Below, piece after piece: positions 30,258 through 46,040 of a stretch of DNA of 64,000 bases. The translations under genes and the position numbers were made by a program. Under the pieces are notes generated by a model, which searched no databases, had not been told where the DNA came from, and saw nothing but the letters and a program-made list of their open reading frames with translations. Source of the stretch: Isochrysis galbana (Eukaryota > Haptophyta > Isochrysidales > Isochrysidaceae); NCBI GenBank assembly GCA_018136815.1, contig CM030939.1, positions 558,001 to 622,000 of the forward strand, given 5' to 3'. The stretch's first letter is position 1, and every line of letters starts with the position of its first letter.

Positions 30258-31789
30258 TCGTCGAGAAGCCCGACGCATCCTTTGGCCCATTCAAACGCAA
30301 CATGCTCTCCACCCACAAGGCGTGCTCACGCAATGATGATATGAAGTGCATCATGGGCAAGGTGAATGGCTTTGAACTTCCTGGAGGTGCATTCATGCCT
30401 TTCACCATGGGTGACGACTCCCAAGGCTTCTATGTGGACGTACAGCCCATCCCCAAGGGCGAGACGACCAAGGCGTACTCGCTTGGACCGTACACCACCG
30501 ACAAGCACAAGGACATGCACGCCACGCATGAGGAGGCCAAGGAGATTTGGCGCGCGCGCCTTGGATCGCCTAGCGATGAACGCCTCCGCCGCCTGCCGGA
30601 CTACTCCGTCGACGTGCCCGCCAACCTCAAGCGCTCAAGCCGCATCGCGGGAGAGGAGCTCCCGTACACGGTGATGGACTACTCCACCTTGGGCAACGAC
30701 AACACCATCTTGGGCGACGAGAGTGCTAGCGAGTACTCGGCGTCGATGTGCCACAAGATCTTGATGGCGACCGAGGTGTGCGACGACGCCATCTACATCG
30801 GCTTCCCAAAGCCCTTCAAGCCGCACCAACTCAAGTACCTACCACAAGATGAACAAGACTTGTGGGAGGAGGCACGCATGAAGGAGTACAACACCTTGGT
30901 GACCAACAAGACCTTCATCGACGAGAAGATGCCCGCGTGCATGCGGTCGCAGTGGGAGCAGGGCTTCTTGTCCTTGTTGTTGTTGTTCCTACCACCTCCA
31001 CGCCCACCTTGGCCAGCCTTGAAGCCCGCCTCATAGGCCTTCTTGATGGCATCCGTGTCGTCCTCGGTTTTGGTCGCTTGCATTGCACGTTGGCCCGGAC
31101 GCACCGTGGAGCGCACCGCCTCATGCTTATGGGCATCTGAGATCTTGCTGCCTTGCGAATCCCTCATTTGTTGCCCTTCTCCGGGGGATCAGGTCAAGGG
31201 GGGGTGAGAAGCGCAAGGCTTCATGCAAGGCTTCATGTGTGTCGTGAACCCAAGGCCTAGCTATGGCTAGGTGGTGTGCAAAGCATTTGTTCTTGTTGGG
31301 GTTTTGTTTTTGTGTCGGTTACGTGACTGGCTGCGAAGCGAGGGAGGCCGTGGAGAGCATGTTGCGTTTGAATGGGCCAAAGGATGCGTCGGGCTTCTCG
31401 ACCACATGCCATCCAAGGGGTGCACCGGCTTGGGGGCGCACAAGTGCAAGGAACTTGGCGGTGCCGGTGCCCCAAGTCTTGATTGCCTTGCCACTTGCCA
31501 CCTCAACCATGTCCGTGCGCGTCTCATCCACGCCGTCTGGGAAGAAGCTGATGTCGTTGAAGTAGTCCGCCCCGGTTGCGCCCGAGTCGATGAGGATACG
31601 TAATGCATCATCTTGGGTGTTCTTGGTCGTATGCACACGGGCATCTGTTGGTCCAACCCCGACACCGCGCATTTGATCGATTGGGACAAGGTGCCGGAGG
31701 GCGCAAAGGCACTCGCGGACAATCCCATCATGAAGGGTTTGGCCCAAATGATGCGTCGGGCTTCTCGACCACATGCCATCCAAGCCCCC
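30258..31789. mobile_element. Copia mosaic, right block of shuffled pieces
   Basis: Pieces in order: protease/integrase N-terminus, plus (30258-30632); linker and RT start, plus (30633-30928); gag, minus (30929-31133); 3' untranslated region, polypurine tract and LTR cut at 31326, plus (31134-31326); RNase H scrap, minus (31327-31350); protease, minus (31351-31632); zinc-knuckle gag, plus (31633-31702); RNase H, plus (31703-31745); protease, minus (31746-31788). Several junctions share 2-5 bp between the two parents. The block ends at a copy of the dispersed GGGCGGTCAAAC motif (minus, about 31810). Confidence 0.75.
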
Positions 31790-32234
31790 CCAATATTAGT
31801 ACTTAAAAAGCCTTGTTTGACCGCCCTGCTGGTGTAAAAATCTGATATCAGTATTGATGCCCCATCACTACCCATGTCTAACTCTACCCCGCTAATCCCC
31901 GTTGAAGTGGACCGTTCGCCCGCGTCAACCGCCGGTGCATCGCTCCTCGACGTCCTCATCACCGACGAGGCTGGTCTTGTTTCGACAGATTTGGAGTGTA
32001 GTGAATAAATTAAGGTATTGACGAGGATTCACGCGAAGTGTTGGCGACGTGTCAACATGTCAGAAGCGTTGTAGCCATAGAGGCAAAGGGGGAGGGGATG
32101 AGACTGGCCGAGTACCGTGTCCCACTTCTTCTGCGTCCTTGAATGCCAAGCAGTGTTTGGTCCCAAGACGGAACACGAGGCTTAACACCAACAGCGAGGA
32201 CTACAATACCTCCATTCTCTTTGCCTCTATCCTT
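31790..32234. other. Intergenic, no gene seen
   Basis: Contains the complement of AGGGCGGTCAAACAAGGC at about 31810-31830 and otherwise undistinguished moderate-GC sequence. This is the 3' flank of the TOG-domain gene. Confidence 0.4.
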
Positions 32235-35200
32235 TCAGCAATCCTGAACGACATCATGCAGCCTTTGCTGAGTTGCAGCTGATAGCTTCAAAGCATGCTC
32301 GAACAGCCCAATGCCAAAAAGCGAGTGTAAGACTTTCACGTAGGCTGCAGTCGCCTGCTTCAGCTCTGGTTTGTTCTCATCGACTAGAGTGTACGCGACA
32401 CTAAGACCGTGTTTGCTCACGAGCCCCGGTTTGGAGGGATGCAAGTTGACGCAGATGGCGCCGAGCCGGTCAAGCATTGTGCACCGGGCCTGCGGTCAAC
32501 ATGCCACATGAGGTGTGAGAATTGAACAAGCTGCTAGACGGCATCTATCTGTGCATTGCGCGATGTGCACTACACGGCCGGTCTCGGTCCCTTTCTATGC
32601 AAAGGGGCACCGCGGAGAATGCACCTTCGGATTTGAGGCATATAGGGCGCTATTGGCCACGGGTTGAAGAAGTGTTGTGGGCTCGACTGCGGCCACGAGC
32701 GCATCGAGGCATGGATGTGCTGCGGCGCGTACCTGTGTGACCCAAGAGCGGTGGGGTGGGATAGGGTGGGGTTAAGTCAATTGAGAGGAGGGAGGAAGAG
32801 ATGGGGGTGGGCGATTTTTTGCGCTGGCGTGACTCCAGCATGTTCTCGGAGGCGGCGCAAAGTGGAGGAATTCACGGGCGAGTCGGTCGCGATGCAAACC
32901 GTTCCCGAGAACCCATTGTGACGCATCAAGGGCGCGCATCGCAGCCATCAGCGACTTGGCATAGTCCGCGCGAGCAAACGTGACCGCGCACGGACGGCGC
33001 AACTCCCGTGGCGGGCGCACGGGCAAGGCCACACCTGCGCATTGGAGCTCGCCAAGGATGAGGACAGCGCTTGGACAATGGTCGGAATGGACGGCACGAG
33101 CGTCTGCCTCAGCAACGGTGCGAGGCCCTCGAGTGCAACCAACGCTGCGAGCATAACCTTAGGGTTGGCAAAGCTCAGCTGCGGCGTAAAGGCGTCCACT
33201 AAACTCAGCAGCCGCGAGGAACGGGAGAGCACTTCGGGCTGGGCGCGAGCGAGGGATAGCAAGCGGTTTGCGCCCTCCTTCCGAGAGATCCAATCGGACG
33301 ACGAGAGTTGGCCCACGATAGTGCTCAGCTGATCGTCGATGGCCCCGGTGCCCTCCGAAGCCATGGGCTCGTCGTGCGAACGATGCGTGCCCGCCGAGGT
33401 ACCATGACGAGAGGCACACGACGGGCGGAGCGAGGAGCGGCGAGTCATAGGCGATTCACTAGTATCGTCGAGCGCAGCTGGGAACGTTCCGGCGGTGGAT
33501 GCGTCCACCTGAACGCGAGCCAACAGAAAACAGAGGGGTCAAGGTGCGAAGTAGCGGACGGGCGCGCATACACCCTTGCAACGGCTCGTCCACTGCCTAG
33601 CCCCCAATTCCCTATCGGCAGGCCGACCGCATGCGCAAGTTGCTTGCCCGCCCACGGCTTCTCCTCGTCCCGCGCATTACTTACCGCGTCCATGAGCTTT
33701 CTACGATCCTTCTCGGAGAGCTGGCGCCTCAGCAGCCGTTCCAACCGCTCCTGTACGTCCGCACATTGTCCCCTCGATTCTCGTATGAGAGAGACCAGCC
33801 CATGCCTCGTTGCCGACCGAGTCTCGCTCAGCCCTTCCGAGTTGAGGGCGCCGAACGCCTGAGAGACGAGATTCAAGATTGGGGCAGTCTATGCACGAGG
33901 AGCGAGCTCCTGCCCCGCGCGAGCTTTGCGACTCTGGTGGTGCGGTCTGCCTCAAGTAGCATGGCGCTCTCCACACCGCAAGATCGCATAGTTGCGGGAT
34001 GACTCGCACGCGCCTGCACTACTTTGTCTAGCTCTTTCATTTGCAGTACGCGCCTCCATCCCATCGATTCCAGCGCACGAGACAAGTGGATCGCAGCCTT
34101 GGCGCGCGCCTGGACGTGGTAAGCAACGCGCGGAGTGAGTGGAGCAAGGTTGGACGTGCACCGGGCAGGGGGAGGAGAGCGAGCTGGCTGACAAATGCGC
34201 ACGTGCGTAGTCCCTAGTCGCCGGGCGCTCCACCTGCGGGTTCCTGTGGGATGCGCAGGCTGCGAGAGCACAGATAACTCGCCCCTCAGAGACGCTCGCG
34301 GCCATAGCCATGAGCGCCCGGTTGGCTTCGTCTGCAATGAAGCCGTTCGTCTCGGCGCTCTTCTTGATGAGCATCGGCACGATTAAGTCAAGGTCCGCCT
34401 TCGGGCCATTGGGGTGGCGGCCGGGCGGGCCATAATAAGCACGGCTACAGTCACTAGCACTTTGAAGCTACGCTATGCGAAGCGCGGGCGCGCTTGCACT
34501 TGAGGAGACTGACCGCCCTGATGCTGACTGACCGCAAGGCGCACGCGCATATACCTCCATATGTCTGCCCAGCGTGACGAACATCTCCCTGAAGGCCATC
34601 GACGCGTTCTTGGCAAGCGCTGATCTTAGTGAGTCCGAGAAGGCGATGAGCTGCAGATTCAGTGAGTGCAGATGAGACAGGATGGCAATGTCGGGCGCGC
34701 CAGCGGGCTGTGCTGCGAAGAGACGGCGCAGCGTGTTGATGGCCTCGAACTGCGATGCCCAATCGCCCTCGCGATCGCCGTCCCTCAGCACGCCGATTGC
34801 TCGAGTTACGGTCGGCTCGGCAGCGCCTGGCGGCGGCAAGGAGGCGAGGTCTTCCGTCCTGAGCTCGATGATGGCGCCCGTGACGCTGCTCGATTCGGTT
34901 GAACCCCAACCGCCACGCTTCGACCCCTGGACTCCACGTGCCTTCCCCTCTTCCTCCGCCGCAGTCGCACGGCTCGCTGGGTCCCAAGGCCCGTCGGCAC
35001 TATGGCCGGCGGCAGCGCCGCGCCCCACGACATCAAGCGCAAGTCCCTTGTCCCCCAGGCGCACTGTGCCGCCGCGCCGGCCGACGGGTGGCCGCTCGCT
35101 GCCTTCGAGACCGCCATGCGAGCCAACGATGCCCAGGGAGCTCCCAGCTATCGTAGCATCGCCGCAGGCAAGCCTAGAGCCTCGACGCGGCCGGATGCCC

Positions 35201-38200
35201 ACAAGTCGGCTCGAGCTCCCGCACTCACCCGCGGTGTACACCTCTGGGAGGGACTGGATCTGCGAACTCGACTGCACCGCCCGCCGACCCTCCACGACCC
35301 GGTCCTGCCCTACAGCGCCTGCAAGCCTGTCGTCGATCGAGTCTGACGCATCCGGGTTTGACACGGCGATAGTTCGCTTCTGGGGCGCAGACTGCGAGCG
35401 TTGCCTTTCCTCGAAGGGGTAGCGCACCTGGAAAGCCAAAGAGAGTTAGAGCGCAAGGGTTTAACATGGCTTGCAGGAGAAGGGGAAGAGAGCGTCGGTG
35501 GCCGGACGCTTTTGCGCATGAGGGGCCTATTCGCGTTCTACCATCAGCCACAGAGCGTTGTGCTGGATGGGGCGTGTTGAACGAGGCTTACGTGCGGTGC
35601 CCTTACTGATGCCGTGGACGTGGATGCGCGCACGGCTCTTTCGTCGGGTGTCCCGGGTGGGCCGCCGTGGCTGGCTCGCCGCTGTTTCAGCAACTTCAGA
35701 GGGTCGGAGGTCGCACCTCGGTCGGAGTTTTCGACCGCCTCCGCATCGAACGCCCGACGCGCAGTGGGATGCCATAACTCCGTCTCGTCGGCTGCCCCTC
35801 TCCCACCAGGCAGCCACATCTCGATCTTGTCCCTGGTGAGGCGCGACGAGGATGTCGAGGGCACTCCGGAAGAGACGCACGCGGGCACGGGAGTGCTTGC
35901 CAACGTGGCCGGTGAGAAGCGGCCACAGACAGGCGAAGATGAGGGCGATGACTCACCGCCGACGCGCTCCAACATGCACGAGGAGGGCGACAAGCTGCAG
36001 GACGACGCGTCGGCCAATTCGGACACCGCACCCCGCGACACCCGACCGGGTACGTCGGAGAGGGAGGGCGATGGAGAGGGTGACGCGCGCCGGCTCGAGC
36101 TGGAAGGTGAGAGTACGCTTGCGAGAGGCGGGCCCGGGGCGGCGCTGCCGCTCCCCGCCGCCAGTGGCGGCGCCGACTGGGGTCCGGGATTGAAGGCGCG
36201 CGACTCATCGCCCGGCAACAGGATGATCATATCCGACCGTTTGAGGCGCGACCGTGAGCCGACGACTGCTGACACCTCGGTTGCGCCTATCGGGGCACGA
36301 CGGCCCAATACTGAGTCGGATCGCGCTGTCCCTTTATGTGGCGTGGTGATCGCAACTTCTCTCGTACTGTGGTCGAGATTCTCGGCGCCGGCTGCCTCCG
36401 CAAGCGGCCGCATCCCAACTAGGCTCGTTGAACGCGAGGAGCCAGAGCCGCCGCCTCCGCCTCCACCAGCGCCCAGCCCACGCTCCGCCGGCTTGTCCCA
36501 CGGAAGGCGACCACGCGAACAGGTCGTGATCGGCCGTCCGCTCGCTGTATTCTCCAGTAGGTCGCTAAAGTCGTCCACAGAGCTGGCAGCGCCATCCGTC
36601 AGGCTTTGGTGGCGCCCAGCCGACTCCTGCTGTGCAAGTGTCATCATCCCGCCCACGCCCTCGCCACCGAGGGCGGCGGCGGCGGCGCCTGCCGCACTCA
36701 GCGACGGCTGCGCCGTGAACTCGACCAAACTTTCTACGAACGAGGTGGCGGGCCCCAGCCCTCGCATGATTCGCTCGCGCACGCGCAGCTCAGTGTGCTC
36801 GGGTAGAGCGAGGTCTTGCAACATCGCGTCGAACGCGGCGGCGCCTGTCGACTGAGCGATGATCGGCAACGCCTCGTAGGCCGCCTTGGCCACCTTGGGC
36901 TTTGCGTCATCGAGGGCAGGACGGAGTGCGGTGAGAGCGGCGCGGTGCAGCTCAAGGGGCTGATCGGGGCTGGCGGCAAGCATCTGCGTGAGCACCATGA
37001 TGGCCTGTTCGCGAACGTGCGAGTTGGGGCTTTCTATGTATGGCAGCATTGGGACCACCCCGCGTGCGGGTGAGAGGAGCCCCATGAGCCGACGGATGAC
37101 GGTCAGGTTGGCCTGCCGGATGACGATCCGGTTGTCGGCAAACTTCTCCATCATCGGCGGCAAAAGTGTGGCGGCCGCCTCGCGCCAAGCAGAGAAGGTT
37201 TCGCCGAAGCGGTCAAGGAGCAAGGTGATAATCTGTCCACACATGGAGGGGAGACATTGGTGCAGACGGTTGGCGGGCTCCGAGGAGTGGGATGGCGCGG
37301 CTGAGGGGGCCTAGTGGCGTCGGGCGGAGCGCGCCTCTAGTGTTGTGAGGAGTATCTTGAAGTTCTGCTCGTCCAACATCGAGAGCAACTGTCCCATGAG
37401 CTCAGGGATGTGCCGGGAGATCCGCATGTGCCACTCCACCACCTCCGCCGGCGGACCGCTTGTTGAAGCGTTCAGGAGCTGTTGCAGCTGCCCAACTGCC
37501 GACGCACGTGCCTGCCAGTTGGAGGTCTGTCGGAGCTTCGCCACGAGCGCGGATGGGACGAAACCAAACTCAAGGTCGTCGGGAGCATAACCCGAGCTGG
37601 TGGTCTCGCCGTCCGAGTCCGAATCGAAATCGTCATGTCCGTCATGCAACGGCACCTCCCACCGCAAGTAGGCATCGCGCAACTGCGGCGAAAGACCGCT
37701 CACCACTTCTTGCCACTCGGACCCCACCGTGGCGCGCAGCCGGCCGAGGCACTGCGAAGCTGAAGATGAGATGGCGGTGTTGGGTTCGCCAAGCGCCTGC
37801 ACAACAGCCGAAGCGATGTCCTGAAGGCTCACGCGTAGCGCCTCGTCGGATCGAGCAGCGGTTGCAAGAGTAACGTTGGGCAACGAGAGGAAGAGGAGTG
37901 TGGCCTGTTTCTGCTTCCAGTCGGCGGACTGCAGGCCGAGCGCGAGCAGCTGACCCAATAGCGCAGGCAGCGAACGAGTTGATGCCATGTAGGCGATGAG
38001 CGCCTGTGACGCAGCCTTACGCACCGCCACCTTGGAGTCGGCCACCTGCCGTGACGCACGCACAGAGGCGCCGCTGTGGGCTCACGGTTGGAGGCGCTAA
38101 ATCACGCGCCACGTCTGGTGTGCGTACCTTTTCTATGATTGGTTGTACGAGCTCGTGCGCAGCGAGTTCGTCAATTCGCTCGTCGGTTTGAGAGACGAGC

Positions 38201-38430
38201 TCGGCAACTAGGCCTAGCGCGCGCTGACAGACCACCCAGTTCGAGTCTAGAAGCCGCTCTCGCAGCGCCGCCACCAGACTGGCCGTTTCGACAGGAGCGA
38301 GCGACCAGCCCTGCTGTGTGAGCAGCGAAGAGAGAGTGTCGAGCGCCTCAGTGCGCAGGTGTGAGACGGGCTCGTTGAGCGCCTGCAACGCCGCATCCCA
38401 CTCGGCAGGCCCAGCACCCCTCGTGCCCAT
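32235..38430 (-). CDS. Crescerin/TOGARAM-like TOG-array protein
   Basis: A multi-exon minus-strand gene. Supported coding blocks, 5' to 3': 38430-38128; 38045-37335; 37232 to about 35590; 35427-34555; 34398-34234; 34109 to about 33900; about 33876-33690; about 33520-33030; perhaps 33000-32890; and 32490-32235. Repeated helical HEAT/TOG repeats are evident, for example DSNWVVCQRALGLVAELV, a KPKVAKAAYEALPIIAQ repeat and HRNPQ after ETNGFIADEANRALMAM. The C-terminal block reads SSDWISRKEGANRLLSL, DAFTPQLSFANPKVMLAAL and LSSSLASSNAQ, then HPSKPGLVSKHGLSVAYTL and LHSLFGIGLFEHALKL. That C-terminal pattern fits the last TOG domain of TOGARAM/crescerin better than CLASP. Crescerins bind tubulin and control ciliary microtubules, so a flagellar role is inferred. 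A long low-complexity Ser/Pro/Arg linker separates the TOG groups. Several splice sites, and possibly the true start, are not resolved. Confidence 0.65.
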
Positions 38431-39795
38431 CCAGCCGTAACAGTACCTGGCCGCATGCAATGGGCAAAGGCCCGGCATGGTCAGAGAACCGTGACATGCG
38501 CATCGCATCGCACGGAGGAGAACGCCCGAGGATCTTTGCACGATCTCGTTCGGCACGCAGGCCCACCGTTTGCTGCTAGCTATGCGCACACCAAAAGAAA
38601 CGCTGGCGCTAGCTCCTCCATCAGTCCTTCTCGCTCACTCGCCCCGCCATCGCCCACCGCATCACTCCACTCCAAGGGACATTCTAGAGGCTGAGAAAGT
38701 GAGAAAGCCAGCAGGCAAGCGCCACTCCTCCACTCCTCGCAGCTCTCTCGCTCCTATCTGCCTTCTCTCCGCGGTCCGCTCTGCGTTTCCTTTCTGCCCT
38801 CTCTTCTCCAGCGACGCGCGAACACAACCACTCGTGTCCAACCCCAGCATCCCTACCCGCTCTTCCTCTGTGCTAGTCCCCTTCATCCCCCATCCGCAGC
38901 GCCAGCCTCTTGAAGCCTAGTCCCCGATACCTCCCCAGCCTGTCCTCTCTCTCGCTTCGCTTCCCTCGCACTCCTCCCTTCGTTAACACCCCCTCTCCCG
39001 TCCCTAACCTCGCGCCGGCCCACCTCTCACTCACTCATCGGCTCCTCTCCCCCGCTCCGCTCCCTCATGCCAGGGCCCGCTCCCTCGCTGCCTAGAAGCC
39101 TCCCTTCCCCATCCTCTCCCTTCCCCTCACCTCGCTGCGCACCCTGCGTTGCCTCCTCTCTTCTTTTACTCTGGCGCGAGTCGGCGGGTGGAGGCCGCCC
39201 ACCAGCCCCCCCCCCCCCGCCTCTGCAGGCCCGTTAGAACTTATAGCGTCGTAGGACATTTTGTTGTCTAGCATTCGTAGCCACATCCACCGGACGAGCC
39301 ATGCGCCAACCGCGCACACCCCCATCGCGGGGGAGGGGCTCCGTTGCCGTCGAAGGGCTACGGTCCCGCAGCACTAAGGTTATACTAACACAACAATAAA
39401 ACTCTGACGCTCCCCCATCGCCAAAGGCGAAACCCTGATTCTCCCAATCGTTGCCATTCCCGAGAAAGGTACAAGCTTACCTTTGAGGCTGAAATGTGCT
39501 CAAGCGTCAAAGACATAGGCCAGCAACAAATTCTTCGCCTATGTCGGCGGCATCCAAACCTGTAACATTCCTGCGTCGTCACCCAGCACCTGGTTGCCTA
39601 GCTGAGGTTGAATGAAGTGGAGGCTATTACCAAGCAAGTGACATGAAACATGAAGTCAGAGAATGGGGCATGCGGGGTTCAATCCAAGATGTTGGATTAA
39701 TTTGATTGATGCTCCCAGCGCGAGGTTGCGAAATTTTACGAATTTATTCTTCTCAAGCGCCTTGGTCATCATATCAGCGATAAGGCTGTAAACAT
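38431..39795. other. Intergenic region, pyrimidine-rich
   Basis: Upstream flank of the TOG-domain gene. 38600-39150 is strongly C/T-rich on the plus strand. No gene, RNA or clear transposon end was recognised between 39150 and 39790. Confidence 0.4.
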
Positions 39796-40297
39796 GTTAG
39801 ACAACTATCTAGATATTAGGCTATCTACTTTCAAAAAGCACTATCTATATCTATCTAGATAGCTGTGGGCGGCAAAGCTAATATTAAGCTATTATTAGGT
39901 GCGCGGAGGAAAAAATATTGTTATAGTTTCAGCGATGGAGCGCGCGCCGACCGCTCCCACCTCACAGCCCCCCGCCGCCACGACGCCCCACCGGGGCCGC
40001 CCCAAGCCGCCGGAGCCGAAGCGCTCGCAGGCCGCCCCCCTGACTGACAGCGACGTCGACATGATCCTCCCGCCCTCACCTCCTCAGCAGCCACACAAGC
40101 AGGAAGCAGGCAGGGTCCTGTTCCCTGCAGAACAACAGCAACAGAGTCAGCCTCTGGCCCTGCCGCCTGCCTCAGACGCCATGCCACCACAACAAGGACT
40201 CCCCATGGTGGGTGGCAGCCCTGCTGCCACCCCCATGGAGGCAACTCCTACCATCAGTGCACCCCATGGGGGCGGGGGGAAAGGCAGTCTAGGATGA
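39796..40297 (+). mobile_element. LINE 5' end and ORF1 fragment
   Basis: AT-rich TATCTAGATA repeats (39800-39870) precede ATTGTTATAGTTTCAGCG and then ATGGAGCGCGCGCC (ATG at 39935). The frame encodes a Pro/Gln-rich MERAPTAPTSQPP... protein of about 120 residues ending at 40297. The ATGGAGCGCGC start is shared with copies at 363(-), 46761, 52059, 53439(-) and 61911. No RT follows; at about 40290 it is joined to a Gypsy piece. Confidence 0.55.
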
Positions 40298-40704
40298 TAG
40301 AGGAGAGAGAGCGGTCGAGCCGTGATCTGGAGAACCGGTTAGTCAAGGAGGAGGTGCACATCTCGAACCTCCGGCCGTATCATACTTTCGTTGATGAAGA
40401 GCCGCTGGCTGACGACGAGTACATCGTTGAAAAGTTGCTCGATCGTCGTAGCCATGGCGATTCTATCGAGTACCTCGTGAAGTGGCGTGGCTATTCTATT
40501 CGAGAAGCCACCTGGGAGCCTCGTTCCGAGTTGCTCCGTCGTTGTTCTGATTTGCTTGATGATTATGATCGCTCCGTCGAAGAGACTTGTCCAGAAGATG
40601 TTGAGTCCCCGGAAGCAACTTCTTCGTCGGCCAGGGATACTCCTCTTCCTCCCGTTCTCGATGCGCCGTCTTCGCGCACTCGATCCAGGCTCCATCCTCG
40701 TTGA
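40294..40704 (+). pseudogene. Ty3/Gypsy chromovirus integrase C-terminus with chromodomain
   Basis: An open frame of 136 residues. It reads HISNLRPYHTF (the usual end of the Gypsy integrase GPF/Y region), then a chromodomain: DDEYIVEKLLDRR, IEYLVKWRGY, EATWEPRSEL. The aromatic cage positions (Y, W, Y) are present. Chromodomains steer chromovirus integration to marked chromatin. Everything upstream (gag to integrase core) is missing. Confidence 0.85.
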
Positions 40705-41091
40705 TCCCATGTCTTGGGTAAGGGACCCGTCCCTCTAGGCTAGCCCCACGCCTCGGCTAGGGCTCCGAGTTCAAGTTTCCGTCCGAGCGAATCATGGAGG
40801 TGCTGAACGCGTGCTGCCTGCGCTCTACACCCGGCGCAACACCCGAGCAAAGCTCCTGTAAAAGGGAGAAGTGGGTGGGGCAGTGCGTACGAAAGAGGCC
40901 GCCGCGTTAAGCCGCCGATTTCGTGCTCGCTTTGGATCCAAAGGGTGTTCTTGTCTCCACGTTTCGCTCGCTATGTTTCGTTGCTTCTTGTTCCGATTCT
41001 GACCTCTGGTCAGCTCAGGTTCCAGTTTCCAGGTCTCTGTTTCCAGGTTCACCGCTCGACATCGGGAGACGTCTCGATCTTAGTCGGGGGG

Positions 41092-42426
41092 TGTCGCATT
41101 CATCCTAGATGATGCGATTTCTAGGCTCTTATTTCCAGGTCCTTCGTCGTGCGGCCACACGGCGAAGCTCAGGTACATCTAGGTTGGTAGGGTTCGTCCC
41201 TAGCGATCTAGAATTCGAGTTCTTGTTTCGTTCCTTCTAGCCTGTCTGTCAGGTCTAGATTCCAGGTTTCCTCCTTTCGGGCAATCTTGACCCAAAGGAG
41301 CCAGGTCGCCTGTCACTCGCTGCGCGCTTGTCTCAGGCTCTCGAGTTACCTTGTGAAGGCTTGTTTAGCTTCTTGCAAGGCTTGTTGTTTCTTGTTGGGT
41401 TCCGGTTCTTTCTTGGGACCTGCTCACTTTTGTTGTCGTCCAGGCCTGTTCTTCATAGGTTCTGCTTGGCCTGGTTAGGGTTTCGTTGCCTTCCCGCGTT
41501 TGGCGTTCGCGTTGGCGTTCGGAAACTTCCTCTCACATTCCCTAGGTCCGCTACCCTTGGCTTGTAGGTCCTTGCTTCTTTCTTCTCGGTCAAGGTTTTG
41601 GCGAGCGAGTCGGTTGCTCTAGCCGCTCGAGATTTGAGGTTTAATTTGCCATCTCCCCTTGGAGATCGGTGTAGGTTCGCTTCCTAGGTGAGGGAATCTT
41701 TCCCCTTGATGCAAGTTACATGCAAGCCTTGGCCCCTTTGGTGTTTCTTCCCCTTGGTTGCTACTCAGGGTTGTTCGTTAGAAGCGTCTAGAAGGTTCAC
41801 GCTCAACGGCAAGATTTATTCGGTCGTGAAGACATCTCGTTGCGATCTGTATCCGAAGTGATCGCCGTGGTCGCGCGACATGACGCTCCCCTTCGGACTC
41901 TCCGCTACGTGGGAAGTTACAACGGAGACACGCTCCGGCCGTCGCTGCGGAGTCTCTCTCTCTCTCTCGCTCTCTCTCTCCGTCTCTCGCGACGTGTTTG
42001 AGTTATCGGTGATTTGGGGTCGCGGTTGCTTGATAATTTGCTTGGTTTGGGTGAATGATTCCGGTGTGTTCGTGAGTCGGTGTAACCTGTTGTTCTCAGG
42101 CTCTTTGTCCGTCGTTGTTCGCTGCGTCGCTGCACTCAAGCAGCCTAGGCTCCCTCCCTGAGGGAAGAGTTCTTTGTAGGTCTAACAATCTCTTAAAACC
42201 CAACACACTAGGGCCGCTAGGAGCGCCTCGCCGCCCCACAGCCCTTCGTTCGCCGTTCGTTCCCCGTCCAGACACCCAAATGGGGTTGCCCGACCCAGTC
42301 CAGAATTTCATTCACCCGACTCCCGGTGGGGAGGAGGGCCAAAGCGCCGCGCTAGCCGCCGGTGCTGCTCGCGACGGAGTGGCTCAGAGCCCTCCGGCTC
42401 CGCTCGACTCGACAAGCCCTCTGTGA
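41092..42426 (+). mobile_element. Gypsy chromovirus LTR and following gag start
   Basis: TTAGTCGGGGGG at 41080-41091 is a polypurine tract, and TGTCGCATTCATCC at 41092 opens the LTR. The LTR end is not clear. At 42280 an ATG begins a 48-codon gag-like frame (MGLPDPVQNFIHPTP) placed as in an element leader. The order integrase end, LTR, gag start is that of two head-to-tail copies sharing an LTR, both truncated. Confidence 0.5.
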
Positions 42427-42534
42427 GCCCGGGTGTCCCTGGTGCGCCCCATACCTTGTCACAACATTCTTTTGAGTCTCATTCCTCACACACACACACA
42501 GCCACAGCCACTCCACTCCCCGAACCCCGAACCA

Positions 42535-42580
42535 CAGCTAGGATATAACATTAATAATTTTATTTTATAATAGAGAGAGT
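42535..42580 (+). repeat. Retroposon 3' tail just upstream of the Hsp70 gene
   Basis: AGCTAGGATATAACATTAATAATTTT matches the 3' terminus of the 0.88-kb retroposon (GGCTAGGATATAACATTGATTATT at 17683 and 63349). It ends about 70 bp before the Hsp70 start codon and provides the only A/T-rich stretch there, so it may contribute TATA-like sequence. Confidence 0.5.
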
Positions 42581-42644
42581 ACCGAGTACTTTAGTCTTCT
42601 CCGCACTACGACCTACGGCGAGCTCCACGTCAGCGACGACGGGG

Positions 42645-46040
<3,396 letters not shown>

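Noticed and set aside
38455-38920. Plus-strand frames upstream of the TOG gene
   Set aside because: Pyrimidine-rich low-complexity translation without conserved features.
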